The notes beneath the pieces were generated by a model. The model did not search any database and had not been told where the DNA came from. It worked only from the letters and a program-made list of their open reading frames with translations. Positions 10,358-24,100 of a stretch of 64,000 bases of DNA are shown in pieces; the stretch's first letter is position 1; the number at the start of each line of letters is the position of its first letter. Both the position numbers and the translations under genes were made by a program. Source of the stretch: Varroa destructor (lineage: Eukaryota > Arthropoda > Arachnida > Mesostigmata > Varroidae); assembly GCF_002443255.2 (NCBI RefSeq), contig NW_019211457.1, positions 31,859,309 to 31,923,308 of the forward strand, in the 5' to 3' direction.

Positions 10358-12001
10358 CTATGATAAAAGAATAGTAAACGACGAACGTAAGCTTCAATAC
10401 GAAGCGCTAAAGTAATAACATATGCATCTAAACATTTACGTACGTAATAATCTAACAACTGTTAGTTCGAACAATTCTCAATTTCAACTTCTCAGTTTTG
10501 ATCGATCACTAGTTCATCGTTACTCGAACTCAGATTTAAGAAATCTATGAAGATATTCTTTCCACCGGGAAGTCATTCAGCAAAAGAACGGTTCGCCGCG
10601 AAGTCCCAAAACCCGACGGAACTCAAGCTGGCTGTTCGATCGAATGCCGCTGCTTGCAACGTCTTCTAGGCCTGCTTATTGCCTGGCAATGATAGTCTTC
10701 AAGGCAGTGGAGTCACTTTTCTCATCAGCCCTCTCATCTTTTTGTCCTGGCCTTCGCTCTAACCATTTCTGTCTCTATTTTGCCTTCCCGTCGTATTTCT
10801 CAGGCCGCGTTCTCTGGAGCACATCGGTGGCCCTCGGAGCATCCTCAGAAGAAGTAATGGTAGAAGGACGCACAGCGTCGCGGTAAGCTCAGGCTACGCT
10901 GGCTCCCCAAGTATCTGCAAGAGCTCTGTCGGTGGCGGGTGGCACAGATATCAATCATGCACTAGGGCCAAGCGGGTGCTTGCGTCTCAACTCGAACGAC
11001 GGCGGCCTACATAGCTAGTATTCTTCTACTGCATATTTCTACTAACTATAGCCATGGCCTACTCATGGTAGACTACACAAACCGGTAGGCTGACTGGCTG
11101 GCTGCTCCTTTGCTTTTACCATTGGCCTTCGACAGGCCACAAAGAAAAGCGGGTTGGGCTTTGTCCTGTTTCCTTCCGCCTGCAAACGCACCTTCGACAA
11201 CTACCCTTAGCCTTACCACCGCCGCCAGGACCTGATTATGACAAGACCGGCGCTTTGCCGAGTTAGGCTGGATTGGGCCGGTTGGCGTTGAACTAGGCTA
11301 TTCTTCTCTTGGAAGGGAAGACGATATACAACCCACTATTCCACTTTCTTCTATCTCCCTTACCTTCCTTGCCTATTTACTCAGGTTCCATTGCCTTTTT
11401 CATAGTACTTCTCGCTGTACTTCCTCCTTTCCCTTTGCGATTCAGCCGTTCTGCTTCGGCTTGGATGGGTGAGTGGCTCTGTGGAAACGTTGCCCCTATG
11501 GCCAGTTCCGTGAAGTATGGGCAGCCGTTGCCCTCGCTACCAACGTCCGCTCTTGATGCGACGGTGACGTGCACAGCTTCTCAGCTGCTACTGCTATTGC
11601 TTTTCTGACGTACTTCCTTTCGCCCTATTTTCTTAGACCTTTGGATGTTTCCATCCTTTCGTCTACTGCTATTTTGCCGCATTTCATCCTGTTTTTCTTC
11701 GTCTTCGGCTGGAGCTTGGCTCGTCATCACTTGAACGTATATATCTGTTTTATCTATCACTTTTTATCTCCTGTGTCCTTCTCATTTTTTTTTTAAAGCT
11801 AGAGGCAGGAGCAGGTAGGGACAAGCACGCAGGATTCTCTGACCACGACAGACGCGGCCTAACAAAACCTCACCCCTTAACCATCACTTCAACCTTTAGA
11901 GGGTAGAGTCCGGTATGGGATGCACATCCTTAAGTCTTGTCGTAGCAAGGGCTTAGTTGGTTGTTTCTTCTACTTGCGGGTTCCTAAGGGGCAATAAGCC
12001 A

Positions 12002-12066
12002 GCGGCGTCCTCCTTGTCGGCTTCTCAACGGGCGGCGTCCTCCTTGTCGGCTTCTCAACGGGCGGC
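12002..12066. repeat. 30-bp tandem repeat, 2.2 copies
   Basis: Two identical 30-base units starting GCGGCGTCCTCCTTGTCGG at 12002 and 12032, with five bases of a third copy. Identical copies indicate a recent local duplication. Intronic. Confidence 0.9.
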
Positions 12067-14458
12067 CTGACATTCGTTACGGCAATAATAACAATCATAA
12101 AAACAACAATACCATCCTCCAAAAGCGGCAGCCGCCTCCTGCGTCTATCTTATCTGACAGACTGTTCCCAGCCTGATTGTTCTACTTGTGCAGGGACGAA
12201 TGGCATTAGCTGAACGAATCCCTATGCGTCGGGGAGCTGCACCTTATTGAGAAAATCAGGCAAATACGAAAAGTGCATGCCAGGTAGGTTAACGTGTGCG
12301 GCAATCGGTTGGCTCGTTCGATTTCGCCTGTTGTGTAAGTATGCTTGTGAAGGTGTACTTTACCGCCCGTATCTACGACCCCGCGTAGGTCCATCTGTCT
12401 ATAAAGAGTGGAAAATACTGCGATACACGTCAGCCGAATAAAAAAGGTGTAAATAGTCCCACTTCCAGACTCAAACCTGGACCCGAACCCCTGGCCACGT
12501 TACCGACGCCAAAGAACTATACTTGTTCCAATACTGCTGTTGTTGTCAATGGGCTTCACCACTCACAACTGCCTGTAGTCTTCCATAGATGTCAGACCGC
12601 AACCACCACGAACAGTCAGGGGCCTGAAGTTCAGCCAATGCGACACAACACAAATTGGGGGACGAACAGGGCAGGTGTATACACCCTGATGTCGCCATTT
12701 TTTATTATTCCTCTTTTTGGATAGAATAAATTGGTTTCTAGCCGGAACGCAATGCCGACGGGGGCAGAAGCCAGACGGGTCATGGCCATATGGGCGGTTC
12801 GGGCGACTAGCGGCAAAAGTAGCGGCGCAGACGCGCAGGGCGACCAAACAAATCAACTAACGGAAAAGGAAAAAAGGGATGAAAGAGGAAAAATTGTAGA
12901 AAGAACCCAAAAAACAGCAACCGTGGCAAAAGAAAAAGAGGTCCAAAAAGCTGAAAATAAACCCGAGCTCCCGGTAGCAGAAGGAGTCCAGCGATAGCCA
13001 TCGGGTACTGTTCGAGGGGCACCGCAGGCGATAACAACAGAACCTAACGACAGGCCGGGGGAAGCACAGGAAAATTCGACAAGTGACACGGTAGACTTGC
13101 TAGCGAGGAACAGGCTACCAGAACCATTACAACAAGACACGTTTAAATGGTGGACAGAAGAAACTGCAATGTAACGCTCACGAACGAAACAGCTCCATCT
13201 CGGCACTCTTGCTAGCAATGTAGTTTAGTGGCTTTCTACAGTCTTCCCGATATACACACCGTCTTCCTATATCTAGCTCCTTTCAGCTAGCCGCTTCCGT
13301 TTACTCTCTGGCTGATACAACAACGACAAGTTCATCCCAGTCGATTTATCGTTACGGACATTTCGCAAGTGTATAGGACAAGTCGGTGCCTTCACAGTAG
13401 CACACACAGCTATGGATGTAACAGCAAGGCATTTTATGACTTCCTTTTATCTTTCGCCCCTAGCCCCTGTTCCTGTGTGCCGCACCTACTGTCCATAGGC
13501 CCAAGGCGCTCTTTGCTGGACAAACAAATAGACAAATGCATACAACTACGTAGACATACGATACTTGTACACAAATAGATTGAACGTTTGGTGCTGCCAG
13601 GAGATAGAAATAGCGAAAGAATGCTGACTAGCGGAAGGCAAATAATTGTTGGCTGCAAGGAAGCAAACCATAAGTCTATAGTAACTGGATGATTATGTTA
13701 ATTGCATTATGTAGTATTTTAATATACAGCTTTTTGTGATACAAAAAATCAATGCTAGTACACGTCATTTTACGGGTCAATTTAATTTCGTTTCGTGCCT
13801 CTAAGCACTGATATGTTCCACGAGCGAAGCTTACGCTTCGACATTTGCATTCAAATAGGCAGACTATAGATCCAGTATGAGCCTAACGTAAAAAAATCCT
13901 TTCTCAGGTTGTGACCACTACAGACGGCATGAAGTCGTCACTGTAAAGTAAGTAGTTTTACGTATTTATGCGGACAATCAACGTATTATCAACGGAACTG
14001 ATATTGACTGAGCGCTAAGTTCCGGTACATCAACTTATAGTAACAGTGACGTTAGGCACGCTAGAGACCATGCACATTTAAAGTTATGCGGGATCTAGAG
14101 ACGACAAAGCAATGATGACCATAGCAACTCTGATAAGATCGTTGTAAGCTAAAAAAAAACAAGCAGTTCTGTCTAATATTAACTGTTCAATCTATCGTCA
14201 GTATTACTCTTAATTAAAGCTACTACAAATGCTATAAAAGGCATATTAATTATTGAGGTCTGTCTCCAACGGTCTCGTTCAACGGGAAGGTCACATGGAC
14301 ACCTGCAACACCAACGTGTTTTACCAACGTGTGTGAAAAGTGACGGATATTTATTGTATAGCCCATTTCGTTGACTTCATAACGATGCAGTGGGTCATTC
14401 CTGCTGATACCTGCATATATACGGGATTTAATAAGCTTAATGTGTGCGTCAATTTTCC

Positions 14459-14481
14459 TATATATATATATATATATATAT
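14459..14481. repeat. (TA)n microsatellite
   Basis: Uninterrupted TA repeat of about 11 units in the intron between the membrane exon and the first tail exon. Confidence 0.95.
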
Positions 14482-16055
14482 GTATTGCGCGAGTAGAGTT
14501 CACAACTATGTTAATAGATGGCACTTGTGATCGAATGTATTTAATATCATGTGAAAGAAACAAACGACGCTATAGACTACTGCATTGATCTATATAATTT
14601 GACAAAATATACACATTCGGTCTTTCAATGTTATTTGTCTCCTTTCTGTTTGAGCAACTCTGCCTCCAACGGCAGCGGAGCTAGAGCAAGAGCTTTCGTC
14701 TGTTTTCCTTCGTTGTTGCGTGGACGGCGTAACTAACAGCGCGGCGACCTGGGAATAGGCGGCATCATTTGTCGATAAGCAGTCAAGATTCGATTCAGTG
14801 AGCTATCGAATCGCATCGCTGAACGGGACCGAAGAAAGGAGCATGATGTGAATGACGGTTTGAGACCCTCTGGCCGTGGATCCGCTATGGAGCTAACGCA
14901 GACGTGTATGGGCGAAGATGACATTCAGTTGCTCGCTTCCTCGCCGTCGTCGATCTGGTTACACTAAGCAGAACACAGTCATGCCACGCTGTGTCCCATT
15001 TCGTCTCACGTTTCTCCCGAGGGGCCTGTGCATAGCGTAGCCCCACGCCTAAATGCTCTTCATGTTCTGACTTGCTTAGTGCGCCACTACGGGCCTTGGG
15101 GCCTGACTGCAAGTGGTTTGTACAGCCAACTGTCCGCGCACAGGCTTCAGTCGTAGAGATATACACATTGTACTGACTCCGTGAACAAGCGCTGTTTGCT
15201 TGATGAGAGCATTCAAGGTAACGCTTTTCACATGGAAATCGTGTGCATCGCCAGAGCCGCCGCTACTGTTGCCGTTCGAGCACCGTAAGTGCGCGGGGCC
15301 GAGCCCCTGAGGTCCATGGTCCTATGAGGCCGCGGCCTAACTGGCAAAGCTCTGCTGACGCCGGTTGTTTAAAAAGAGTTTGGAGCTGGGTTACTTGCGA
15401 ATCGGAGCAGTCCTTTGAATCTGACAGTGAACGCCTGGTTCGCGAGGCTCACTGTCGTTAACAAACCTTTTTCCTCGGCATCGTCTTACCCAGTGCTTTT
15501 TAGCTTTCCAATAGGTCTTTTCTTTGACGTCTTTCTCTACACGACTCTGCAGAGGATCGCTTCGAGTTCGTGTTCTCCGAAACATATATTTATACTGTAG
15601 TGGCACTTATTGCGTCTCATGAACTCACCGCTTCTATCCACTGTTGTAACCACAGGCTATCCGTTGATATATTTACTATGACAACAAATGCGAAATATTC
15701 AAAAGGACACCAAGGCAAACGCCTTCTAATGTACGAAGCATTATTTCTATTAAAATCGCCGTGACATCATCCTGACACCACCGCCGGAGGTTCGATACAC
15801 ACAGCTATCTTGAATGTTTTTCTAAGCGAAAACCACACTAGATCTTCACTCTCCATAGCTGAGCCCCCCTATTCAACAACTACTTAGAATGCATTCTGTT
15901 CACAATTTACTCATATAACTTTTTACACACAGCATTTCAGTGGAACGTGCTCTGTCTCGCAAGATAGAACGTGTTGGGAGCCACGTTAAATCGACGTTAA
16001 CGGACATCGTATTTTTCTGTCAGCAAAAAGATGGATGAAGAATATGAACACTTAC

Positions 16056-16194
16056 AAATGTCGTTACTATGGCCATGCGGATGACCGCGTCGATTCCGCA
16101 TGAAGAGAAGGGAAACGGCTGAGATGAGCAGTATGACGACGGTCGCGGCGCACAATACAGGAACTAGAACGGCTGGATCGCGAAGCATTGATAC
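16056..16194 (-). CDS. Dscam: Dscam exon: transmembrane segment
   Basis: A 139-base exon encoding 46 residues, acceptor CCACTGCAG preceded by pyrimidines, donor GTAAGT, phase 0 to phase 1. The exon begins VSMLRDPAV and contains one continuous hydrophobic helix at about residues 9-32 (LVPVLCAATVVILLISAVSL and LFM). A basic stop-transfer cluster RNRRGH follows, giving a type I topology with the FN3 domains outside. The tail after it is histidine and glycine rich (HPHGHSNDI). Only one such exon was found. Drosophila Dscam1 has two mutually exclusive membrane exons, and I saw no second copy in the flanking 5.7 kb and 1.8 kb introns. Confidence 0.92.
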
Positions 16195-17974
16195 CTGCAG
16201 TGGCGATGGTAATAAAAAAAAATTGCAGGAAAATAGGTTAGAGAAATCATAACACGCATAAATAGCTATGGCCAACTGTAGACAGCACAGTCTTGCGTGT
16301 ATATGTATACTCATATTATATACTCATAGCATATTAATTTCCCATAAGTCGATTCTGTAGACATACTACGTTCAATTATGGTATGTTACCTGTTGTTATA
16401 AAGCTAATTTATTAAAGCCCCAGGAATAATCTAGGAGACCATTGCTATTAGTTAAAACTTTATCGTGATACAAAAGAAGGTTCTATTAAGGTGTTAAGAT
16501 GGGAACATATGCAACGATGGGCAGCTTCTTAGAAGTAAATTGTTTTAAGTATTCACCTAAATCCTTTACTCAGACTTCATGGAAGCGAGATAAGATTCCT
16601 TAATATTCTATTAAGGTGAAGTTGTTTGCAACTTTTTGTTACCTTCTAATTTCGATGCAACATGACGTCGGAGAAGACTATCTGGGTTGCTATATTTTAC
16701 AAGTTTTCTAACGGTTGAAAAACATTGTACTTGGTGCAGCACAGAAGAGCAAACAGCAATCTATGTCACCTTGTAGCGCAGGCAAGATATTGATAGAAGG
16801 AGTAGCAAACGCAAGAGGTAGGTAGCTTCCATCGAACAACCTTAAGGTCTAACTCCATTGTGTGCGGGCTTTTTATTCAGGCAGAAGCTCTAGAAGCATG
16901 GAAACTGCCGCTGTTTTCTGAGAGTGAAGACAAGCAAATAGAAAAGCACTCGTTGGTTTTTCTAAGGACACACGCCAGCTCGAGTCTACGCGTTATGGCT
17001 CTACGCTTCAAAACCGACTACGAAGGCACAATGGCGGCGGTGCTTTTACGGTCCTCTTCGCTGGTGAAGAGAAAGGTCAATGACGACACCAAAGTAATTT
17101 TTAAGGTGATATATGTACCTTCTCAGGGCGACGGCACGCGACAAGGGGCCTCACTTCAAATTCGGCAGGACCTCCGACTTGTGTTGTATCTTATATGGAA
17201 AGTAACATACTGACGCTGTCACCTAGTCGTACCAGCTGCTTAGTGCAAATAGATGCACACGATTGTGCAAATTCAACTTTTATGTATACCTAGTCGAGAA
17301 TGGAACGACAAAGGAAAATATCGGGAGATTCGTCCCTTAAATGAGACCAGAAAAAAGCCGATACAGGTTAATAACATGCTCATGACGCTACAATAGGTTT
17401 TAGAAAAAAGCACTTAGTATAGGAAAAGCAATGAAACGGATCGAAGACAAATGATTAATGGTTTGAAATGTACAAAGAATCAATAAATTTAGCAAGGGCA
17501 ATCGTTGTCAATTAGTGGAAACGTGCGTGTAGTGGAGGCAGGTTTCCTACTAGTTTCCACATTTCATACTTATAGCAGACTATCTCAAAGTTGGTGCCGG
17601 TTATGGAGCAAACCCCTCGGGAGACTCAAATTTGACACGCGCCCGACTATAACTCGATAATAGGTCGCCGACTGTTATCATTACTTTCTGCTAGAGCGTC
17701 TATTGCAGGAAGTGTCGTTATTTCTCAAATTTTGACGAGACCATGGCTGAGCGTTCCGCTTCATATCATCCGTCTATTACAGTATTATGGCACTTATTCG
17801 TTGTTTAGCGCTGAAAGTACAAGAGGTCGTGTCTCGCTACCTGTTTACCTAGTTATATTCACCTGTTTTATCAAAAATAGCTCTAGCTCAACTAACGCCA
17901 TGATATATAATATATAATAGATGTATGTAAACAATATTATTATTATTGTGCATATCCATGCAGTATTTATTTAC
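16195..17974 (-). other. Dscam intron between FN6 and membrane exons
   Basis: 1.8 kb, phase 0. The plus-strand 117-codon frame at 16860-17213 has no recognisable similarity. I see no alternative membrane exon here. Confidence 0.6.
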
Positions 17975-18127
17975 CTGTCGGGTACCAGCAAGCGGAGGTG
18001 GTATAGTGCCACCGCTTGGTGTTAACGTGGCAAACTGATAATCCTCTTCAGTGAAGCCTGCTTCGTTGTGCGCAGTCACTAACAGCTCGTACCACGACGA
18101 TGGCTGCAGTTCCCCAACGACTAGCAC
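17975..18127 (-). CDS. Dscam: Dscam exon: second half of FN6 and juxtamembrane stalk
   Basis: A 153-base exon (51 codons) after the longest intron, 9.4 kb. Acceptor CATAGCAG, donor GTAAAT, phase 0 on both sides. It encodes VLVVGELQPSSWYELLVTAH, then NEAGFTEEDYQFATLT, PSGGTIPPP and a short stalk ending GTRQ. The L.P.TWY.LRITAHN.AG.T..EY.FATLT..GGT.AP pattern is among the most conserved parts of Dscam and confirms FN6. Being symmetrical in phase 0, it could be skipped in frame, but that would destroy FN6. Confidence 0.94.
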
Positions 18128-21100
18128 CTGCTATGGTAGAACCAAGACCAGTTAAAGGGCAAATAACAGGGAAAACAGGGTCATTATGGTAGTCATGCGA
18201 AATTCTTTTACCTATACGTACCAAATATAACCGACATGATTTAAAATGACACAATATTTTAACGTTTGTAATTTCATCTGATTACGATAACGTCAAATGA
18301 CCAATTATCAAAAAATATGATAATAAAGACGAAATAATGAAAAACTACTAACAATAATAAGGTAAGGACCAACCTGCCGATAAAAATGGAATAATCATAA
18401 TGAGACATTGAGATTGTGGCATTGATAACTACCTTGGCCAACAGTAACTCTGTTCAGCAATTTATTCTGAAGGGCTTACGGTGACTCCAGGCCTCTGACT
18501 CTCTTTGGTTTTTCTGTAGCTATAGCGCAGGCGATACAAAAATAACGGAACGACTTACATATGAACCTAGTTAGGTTGAGCTTTTTTTACAGAAATGTCC
18601 CAAGATGATGCCCCTTCAACGAAAAGTCAGCGTCCCTTTCCCTTAGCCGTCTAATGCAGCATTTGCTTTGTCCTCAGATAATATTGGTAGAGGTTTTTCC
18701 CCTTCAGCTGCGTGAGCCCCTGAAACCAAAAAACTAAGGTCGTATGATGTCCTGAGAAAATTAAAGGCCTTTCATTTGTTGCGTCCGCCCTACGGATTTC
18801 GCCTCAGCCCGACAAATACGCGCATATAAACACGTAGCTCAGGCGATACTGGCTACGTATGCCTTGCTCTTTGCAAGCTTGCCTACTGCTCGGCTTTACT
18901 ACGACGGGTTCGCGTCGCATGGAAGGTGGCAATGCTTGCACGAAATAGCTAAGGTCGCCGCTGCTGCTGCAAGAACAGTAGAAGCAGCAGCAAAGGGCAC
19001 GGTTTTATAGTATTATTAAGCATACCGGTTTACTGACGGGTCCTGCAAGCTTTTGCGTCTTGCGGCCGTATGTCGTGACCATCAACGCTGTGTATAGTAG
19101 ACCCTACGCTAACGCTTGCGCCTGAACCGTCATCGTAACGGCCCGACTGGCAGCTCTAGTCGTAGTCATTTACTCGCTCAAGCGGAAAACCCTAACGGTG
19201 CTGTGAAATCGCCAGCCTCACTAGGTCAACTGCCGACTCGATAGGGCAGTGACGTTACAGACTTCCAAGCTATACGTGCTAGAAAGGAACCAACTTCTTC
19301 CTTCTCTTCTTCTTCCCCTGAGAAGCTATATTTTGCAGAGAGAAGCTACATTCTAGGCAGACCACATCGAGTAACGCATTAACGCTGAACCTGACGAAGC
19401 TGAAGTCAATAGGATTTTTGAGGCTACTTTTCCAAACCATTCTATGGGTCTCTTCCTGAATTGTCAGACTGCCGCTGAAACCTGCCAGATGCTACGGCAA
19501 TACCTTGAGAGCCATCATAACAGTGACAGAAAGGACTGGCTGATGGCGACTAGGAAATCAATAGAAACAGCAGCGGCGACTTTCTGAATGAGTTGTGATT
19601 AGTTCGTTGAGCTAACATTGAATAAATTTTCACGTTTATTTTGAATATACTCTCTAAATTCGGCCCTAATAAACGCTGCGCGCCCTTTCGAACTTCCGTG
19701 ACCCAGTGCGTGAATCAATCGTAACTCTTTATTATTCGTTTTATGCCCTCCTAATAACTTGGTAAAATGCTTCTTCAGCTCAGTATCTTTATAAGAAAAA
19801 AAGCTTTATCTATTTAGAAAGCGTTAAACGAAGCTATGCTCAATAAGCCCAAAATGGCTTATCAAAACAGCGCGAAGAATAGCGTATTTTCGTGTTTTGC
19901 AAAAACATGAATTAAACTATTCCGATGGATTTAGCCTAGATCTCTTGTTAAAGATCTGCTAGTCTCGAAAAACTCATACCAGTCACAGTGTACGTGTGTT
20001 TTGACCTGGGTACGGTTGGAAAAGAAATTCGTGTATGAAGCATAACGTTGCGCCTGTAACAGCGTAGACCGTTCCGCCATCATTCATTATGGAAGCGAAT
20101 CGGACAAGATCATAATATGAGCGCGAAAATCCAATAAGGAACGGAAAAATTCCTATAAAGACAACATTTTTTTCTCTGGCCCCTTCTTTCCACTACAAGC
20201 CACAAATTGAAACGACTTCAGAGCGCAGGGCTCTCAAGGCTGACTATCGGCTATGGCTGTTTCCTTCTGTACGCGCATTTTTTCCGTTCATTTTCTTCCC
20301 TTTTTTTCTGAGCGAACTAAGCATTCACTTGCCTCCTGCTTTGTTTCACTGGAAAACAAATAGCAACTTGGACAAGCTTCTTGAATTTGGAGCAGGCAAA
20401 AAAAACTCTGGATATCTTGAATTCTTTACGGTTCTTAATGTCTCCTTCCGCATGTGAGCTGCAACGGAGGCACGACTACCCATTTTTTTTTTCTCTAGAG
20501 TGGCGCTGTCCCATTTTCAGTCACTGACTAGAAAAACCTAAGAACGCGTTTGAATACCCTGCTTTTTGTTTTGACTAACTTTAGCACAGCTTTGAAGTCT
20601 TCTAGTGGTAAAAGGTAACTATTCCCGAACTGTAATATACCCAACAAGGATATTAGAGGTACGCAATTTTCCATGACAAGGACAATGGGCAAACAAACAA
20701 GATGTATTTAGTCACCGAACGGGTCAACTTCTTAAGTTTTATTGATTATGTTTCGTAGCAGAGAAACGTTGATCTTTGAACGCAATATTGTCGCGTGAAA
20801 CTGCAGTCAGTTGGTGTAAGTGCACTGTCTTCTGAACAAAAATCGAGGAAGCTAGTAACGATATTGATGGGTATCGGATGGAAGTGTTTCTTTTCATGCA
20901 TACGGCCCGCAACGATTCCGCAAGCTCCGTATGTCTCCACTTGATAAGTCTTTCAGTATCATATGAAACGTGCGCCTCCGTCACACGTTCAGTATTCAGT
21001 CTATTACTTTGACATATGGTTCAAGTCATCAATTATTGGTCACGATTGTTGATTCTTGCTTGGAGTGCCGAAATTCACTCGGTCAAAATAGCATTCAGCG

Positions 21101-24100
21101 TTGTAGAATACGTGATCCTCCAAACTTTATCCAAACGCCTCTAGTATTCCTTAAACGAAATAGGTAATAATATATATTTTTCATTACTGAATCAACATTG
21201 ATGATTATAACGAGTTGTAGATTTTTCACCATGTTATTTCTTAGGACGGACCCTCAAGGATGCGTATTTCGAGATAAGCGGAAACGACCTTGCTGTCTGA
21301 GCACAGCCAGTATGGTTGGAACGTACTGGCCGAAACCAACCTTAGCTGATACGCACTATCACGCGTGTATATTTTACAAATGTCAATATACAAATCAAAT
21401 ACTGCTAACAGGGCATATACATAGTTGTTGATCAATGAGAATTATCTTCTAAAATGAGAAGTTGCTCCTGTTAATAACAGATAATAAGGTAATCCTGCTA
21501 GTAACTATTTCAGTTATTAGCAGGATTTAAATATTCATTGTACGAAACAGCTGCTGTTATTTAAATTAATTTATTTTTCTCATGCATACATGTAAGTTGT
21601 TAAGCGAACTTGTACAACCTTTCGTCTTGCGCATCTATATATTATAAACTATTTCCTGTCATTTCCAGTTAGTTGTACGTAGATGCATGACCCTCTGCTA
21701 ACGATAGCAGAGGACGACGCATTCGCATCTTTAAAATGGTTTAAAGTTATGAAATGGCTTTGGTATGTCTGTCACTTACAAACATATCCTTGATCAGCCT
21801 ATTCTATTCCACAAGCCTTAAGCCTTCCAAAATTCCAGGTTCTGTAAACCTACTAGACATAGGAACAAACTTAGCCTGGGCTCCCACACAGACACGAATC
21901 CCCCCCGCTCCCCGCAAATTCCGTCGCACCATAGACCACCAAGACACCATCAAATATGCACGCTTGTACAGGCTCAATGCAGTATACCGAAGATTGTAAT
22001 TCTATGCCGCTGTACTAATGTAATCTAATAGTTTCAGGATGGCAACGCAGAGTTATGTTGGCGGGATCGACAGGATAAACGATGGATCGGCCTACGAAAG
22101 AAGTTAGGTTCTTTCCTTGGGTTGTTTCAGTTTCCACGCCAGCCGACCCGATCCGTCGAGATCGAACAGTTGGGAGGAGGAGAATCTGCCAGCCAGGAGC
22201 AGCCAGCATAATTGAAATTTTCTGCTGCCAATGTTCAACGACACTATTCTTCTTTATTCGCGGGTTCCTGTCCGCCAGAGCATAACGCTGCCGCCTAGAC
22301 AAGGCCGCGCACAAAACACGCACTGATTTTCCTTAAATGCTTGCGTTACAATGGCAAAAGCAGCGACTCTACAGCCATTTCCTGAACGTCGACACCAACA
22401 ATAGCAGTTGCATCAACGGCAGCCGCCTGATAGAGGCTGGCCTAGTCCTGCCAGGGACATACGCCCCTGGAGGCTTATCCGATACCATAAATAGATCAAC
22501 GTCGGTGGAACTGAAAGGTCGTAGCATGCCACTAGGGAAGTTTACACTCGCCGTTGAACAGGCCGCTGCCGTCGTTGTTACTGCCACTACCGTTGCGAGA
22601 ACGGACATCGGTTGTGCGGTTCCTGCAGTGGCTAAGAACGCGCAGGAGGTCCTGGTTTCAGTATTAGTTCTTGCCTGAAACGAATTTGCCGTCGTAGCAA
22701 TTCTACGACATGTGTGCATCTGGGTATATAAGTCAGGCTGACATGGTCTACTTCTGTTTAAAATTACTTTTAGAACTTAGCAGGAAAGTGGTGCGCCAAC
22801 CACAACTTCTCGTCGCGTCGCGCTGTTCCGACGGCAGCGTTTACAACAAAGTGCGGCAATAGAGAAACAGAAGAAAAAGAGCTATCTTCTCTGATCTTCT
22901 TAATGCGACACTGATGATCGCCTGGTTAGCTGGAAGCTCCAGCAGGACGAGACCCTTTCGCGGTGAATGGCGTTCCAGCCAGTCATGTAACTTGGGTTTT
23001 CACAGTAGAATCTTTGCGGCCTACTTGCCGAGGATGCCGGTACCGAAAAGTGTTATAGAAGTGGTTGGCGGCTGTATGACACTGGCGAGACGAGATTGTC
23101 CGGGGCAGGAATACGCACAAAGCAGCAGGTGAAGGGGGATGGTACGGGGGATACTTGACGAAAATTCAAAAGAAGGAGCATATGTTCAAAAGCGCCTGAA
23201 GTTTAACAACAGCTAGTTAGGTAGGCAGCAGGTTAGACTAGCTGCTCGGAAGGAAGTCCCCCCAAAAATACGCTTACTGGGCCGTTAGCCACGTGTAAGA
23301 AACTCTGAACGAGCATACTGCAAGCCCACAACCAATGTAGTGTATCGCGTCGTGGTTGACGGGGATGTGATCCATAATGGATCACCTGGAAACCAAACCA
23401 TTTTTGATCGTCATATAAGCGTTTCAAGCAAGCTCCATACTCAACGACGCGCAATTTCACAATTTTACGAGGTATATGTTGAGGGGACGCTGTGACAAAG
23501 GCTATGAGTGGGAAGAAAGTTTACGCTGAGGGTATATCGCTACAGACATCAGATTCAGTGAAGATTCAAAACCTGTTAGCAAATTATTATAAAAAAAATT
23601 ATGATAAAATCTAATTTTCATTCCCTTTGAAAAACTACAATAGTACCTGTAGAAGCCGATTCTAATATTAGAGGTGTATGGTGACAGATACTTGCAGATC
23701 AGACATTGCTTTTTATTTAAAACGCTTTGTCTTTTCAGAGATACACGAAGGGCTTTATGCTCAATTAGCACCAGTATAACGAATGTTAGTCTTCAGCTAC
23801 GACCGAAATTGTTACACATTATTTGTTCAAGAAAGCACCGTGATGCAGTGTACAAAGTTCTGATCATAGACATTACATTAGATAAATGATATGCATCTGT
23901 TGGCAGTGTCATTATACTACCAGCTTGTTTAGCTCTATTTTGATACATATTTACTCCTCCGAACCATGCTTATGTCAACGAGAAAGAGAAAAAAATATTA
24001 AGCAAATAATATACTATTTCGAATTTACAGAATTCACTCCATAATATTAACAGAAAATTGCACACTACTCATATCAGATAGTGGGTAGCCTGAACGTCTC

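Larger units (their letters stand above)
10358..16055 (-). other. Dscam intron between membrane and tail exons
   Basis: 5.7 kb. Contains a 30-bp tandem repeat (12002-12066), a (TA)n tract (14459-14481) and a purine-rich plus-strand stretch near 12840-12990 that gives a lysine/glutamate-rich 88-codon frame I do not accept as a gene. No second transmembrane exon or further tail exon is visible on the minus strand. Confidence 0.6.

Noticed and set aside
12731..12997. 88-codon plus-strand frame rich in Lys and Glu
   Set aside because: Caused by a purine-rich stretch; no domain, no splice support, and other frames are open too.
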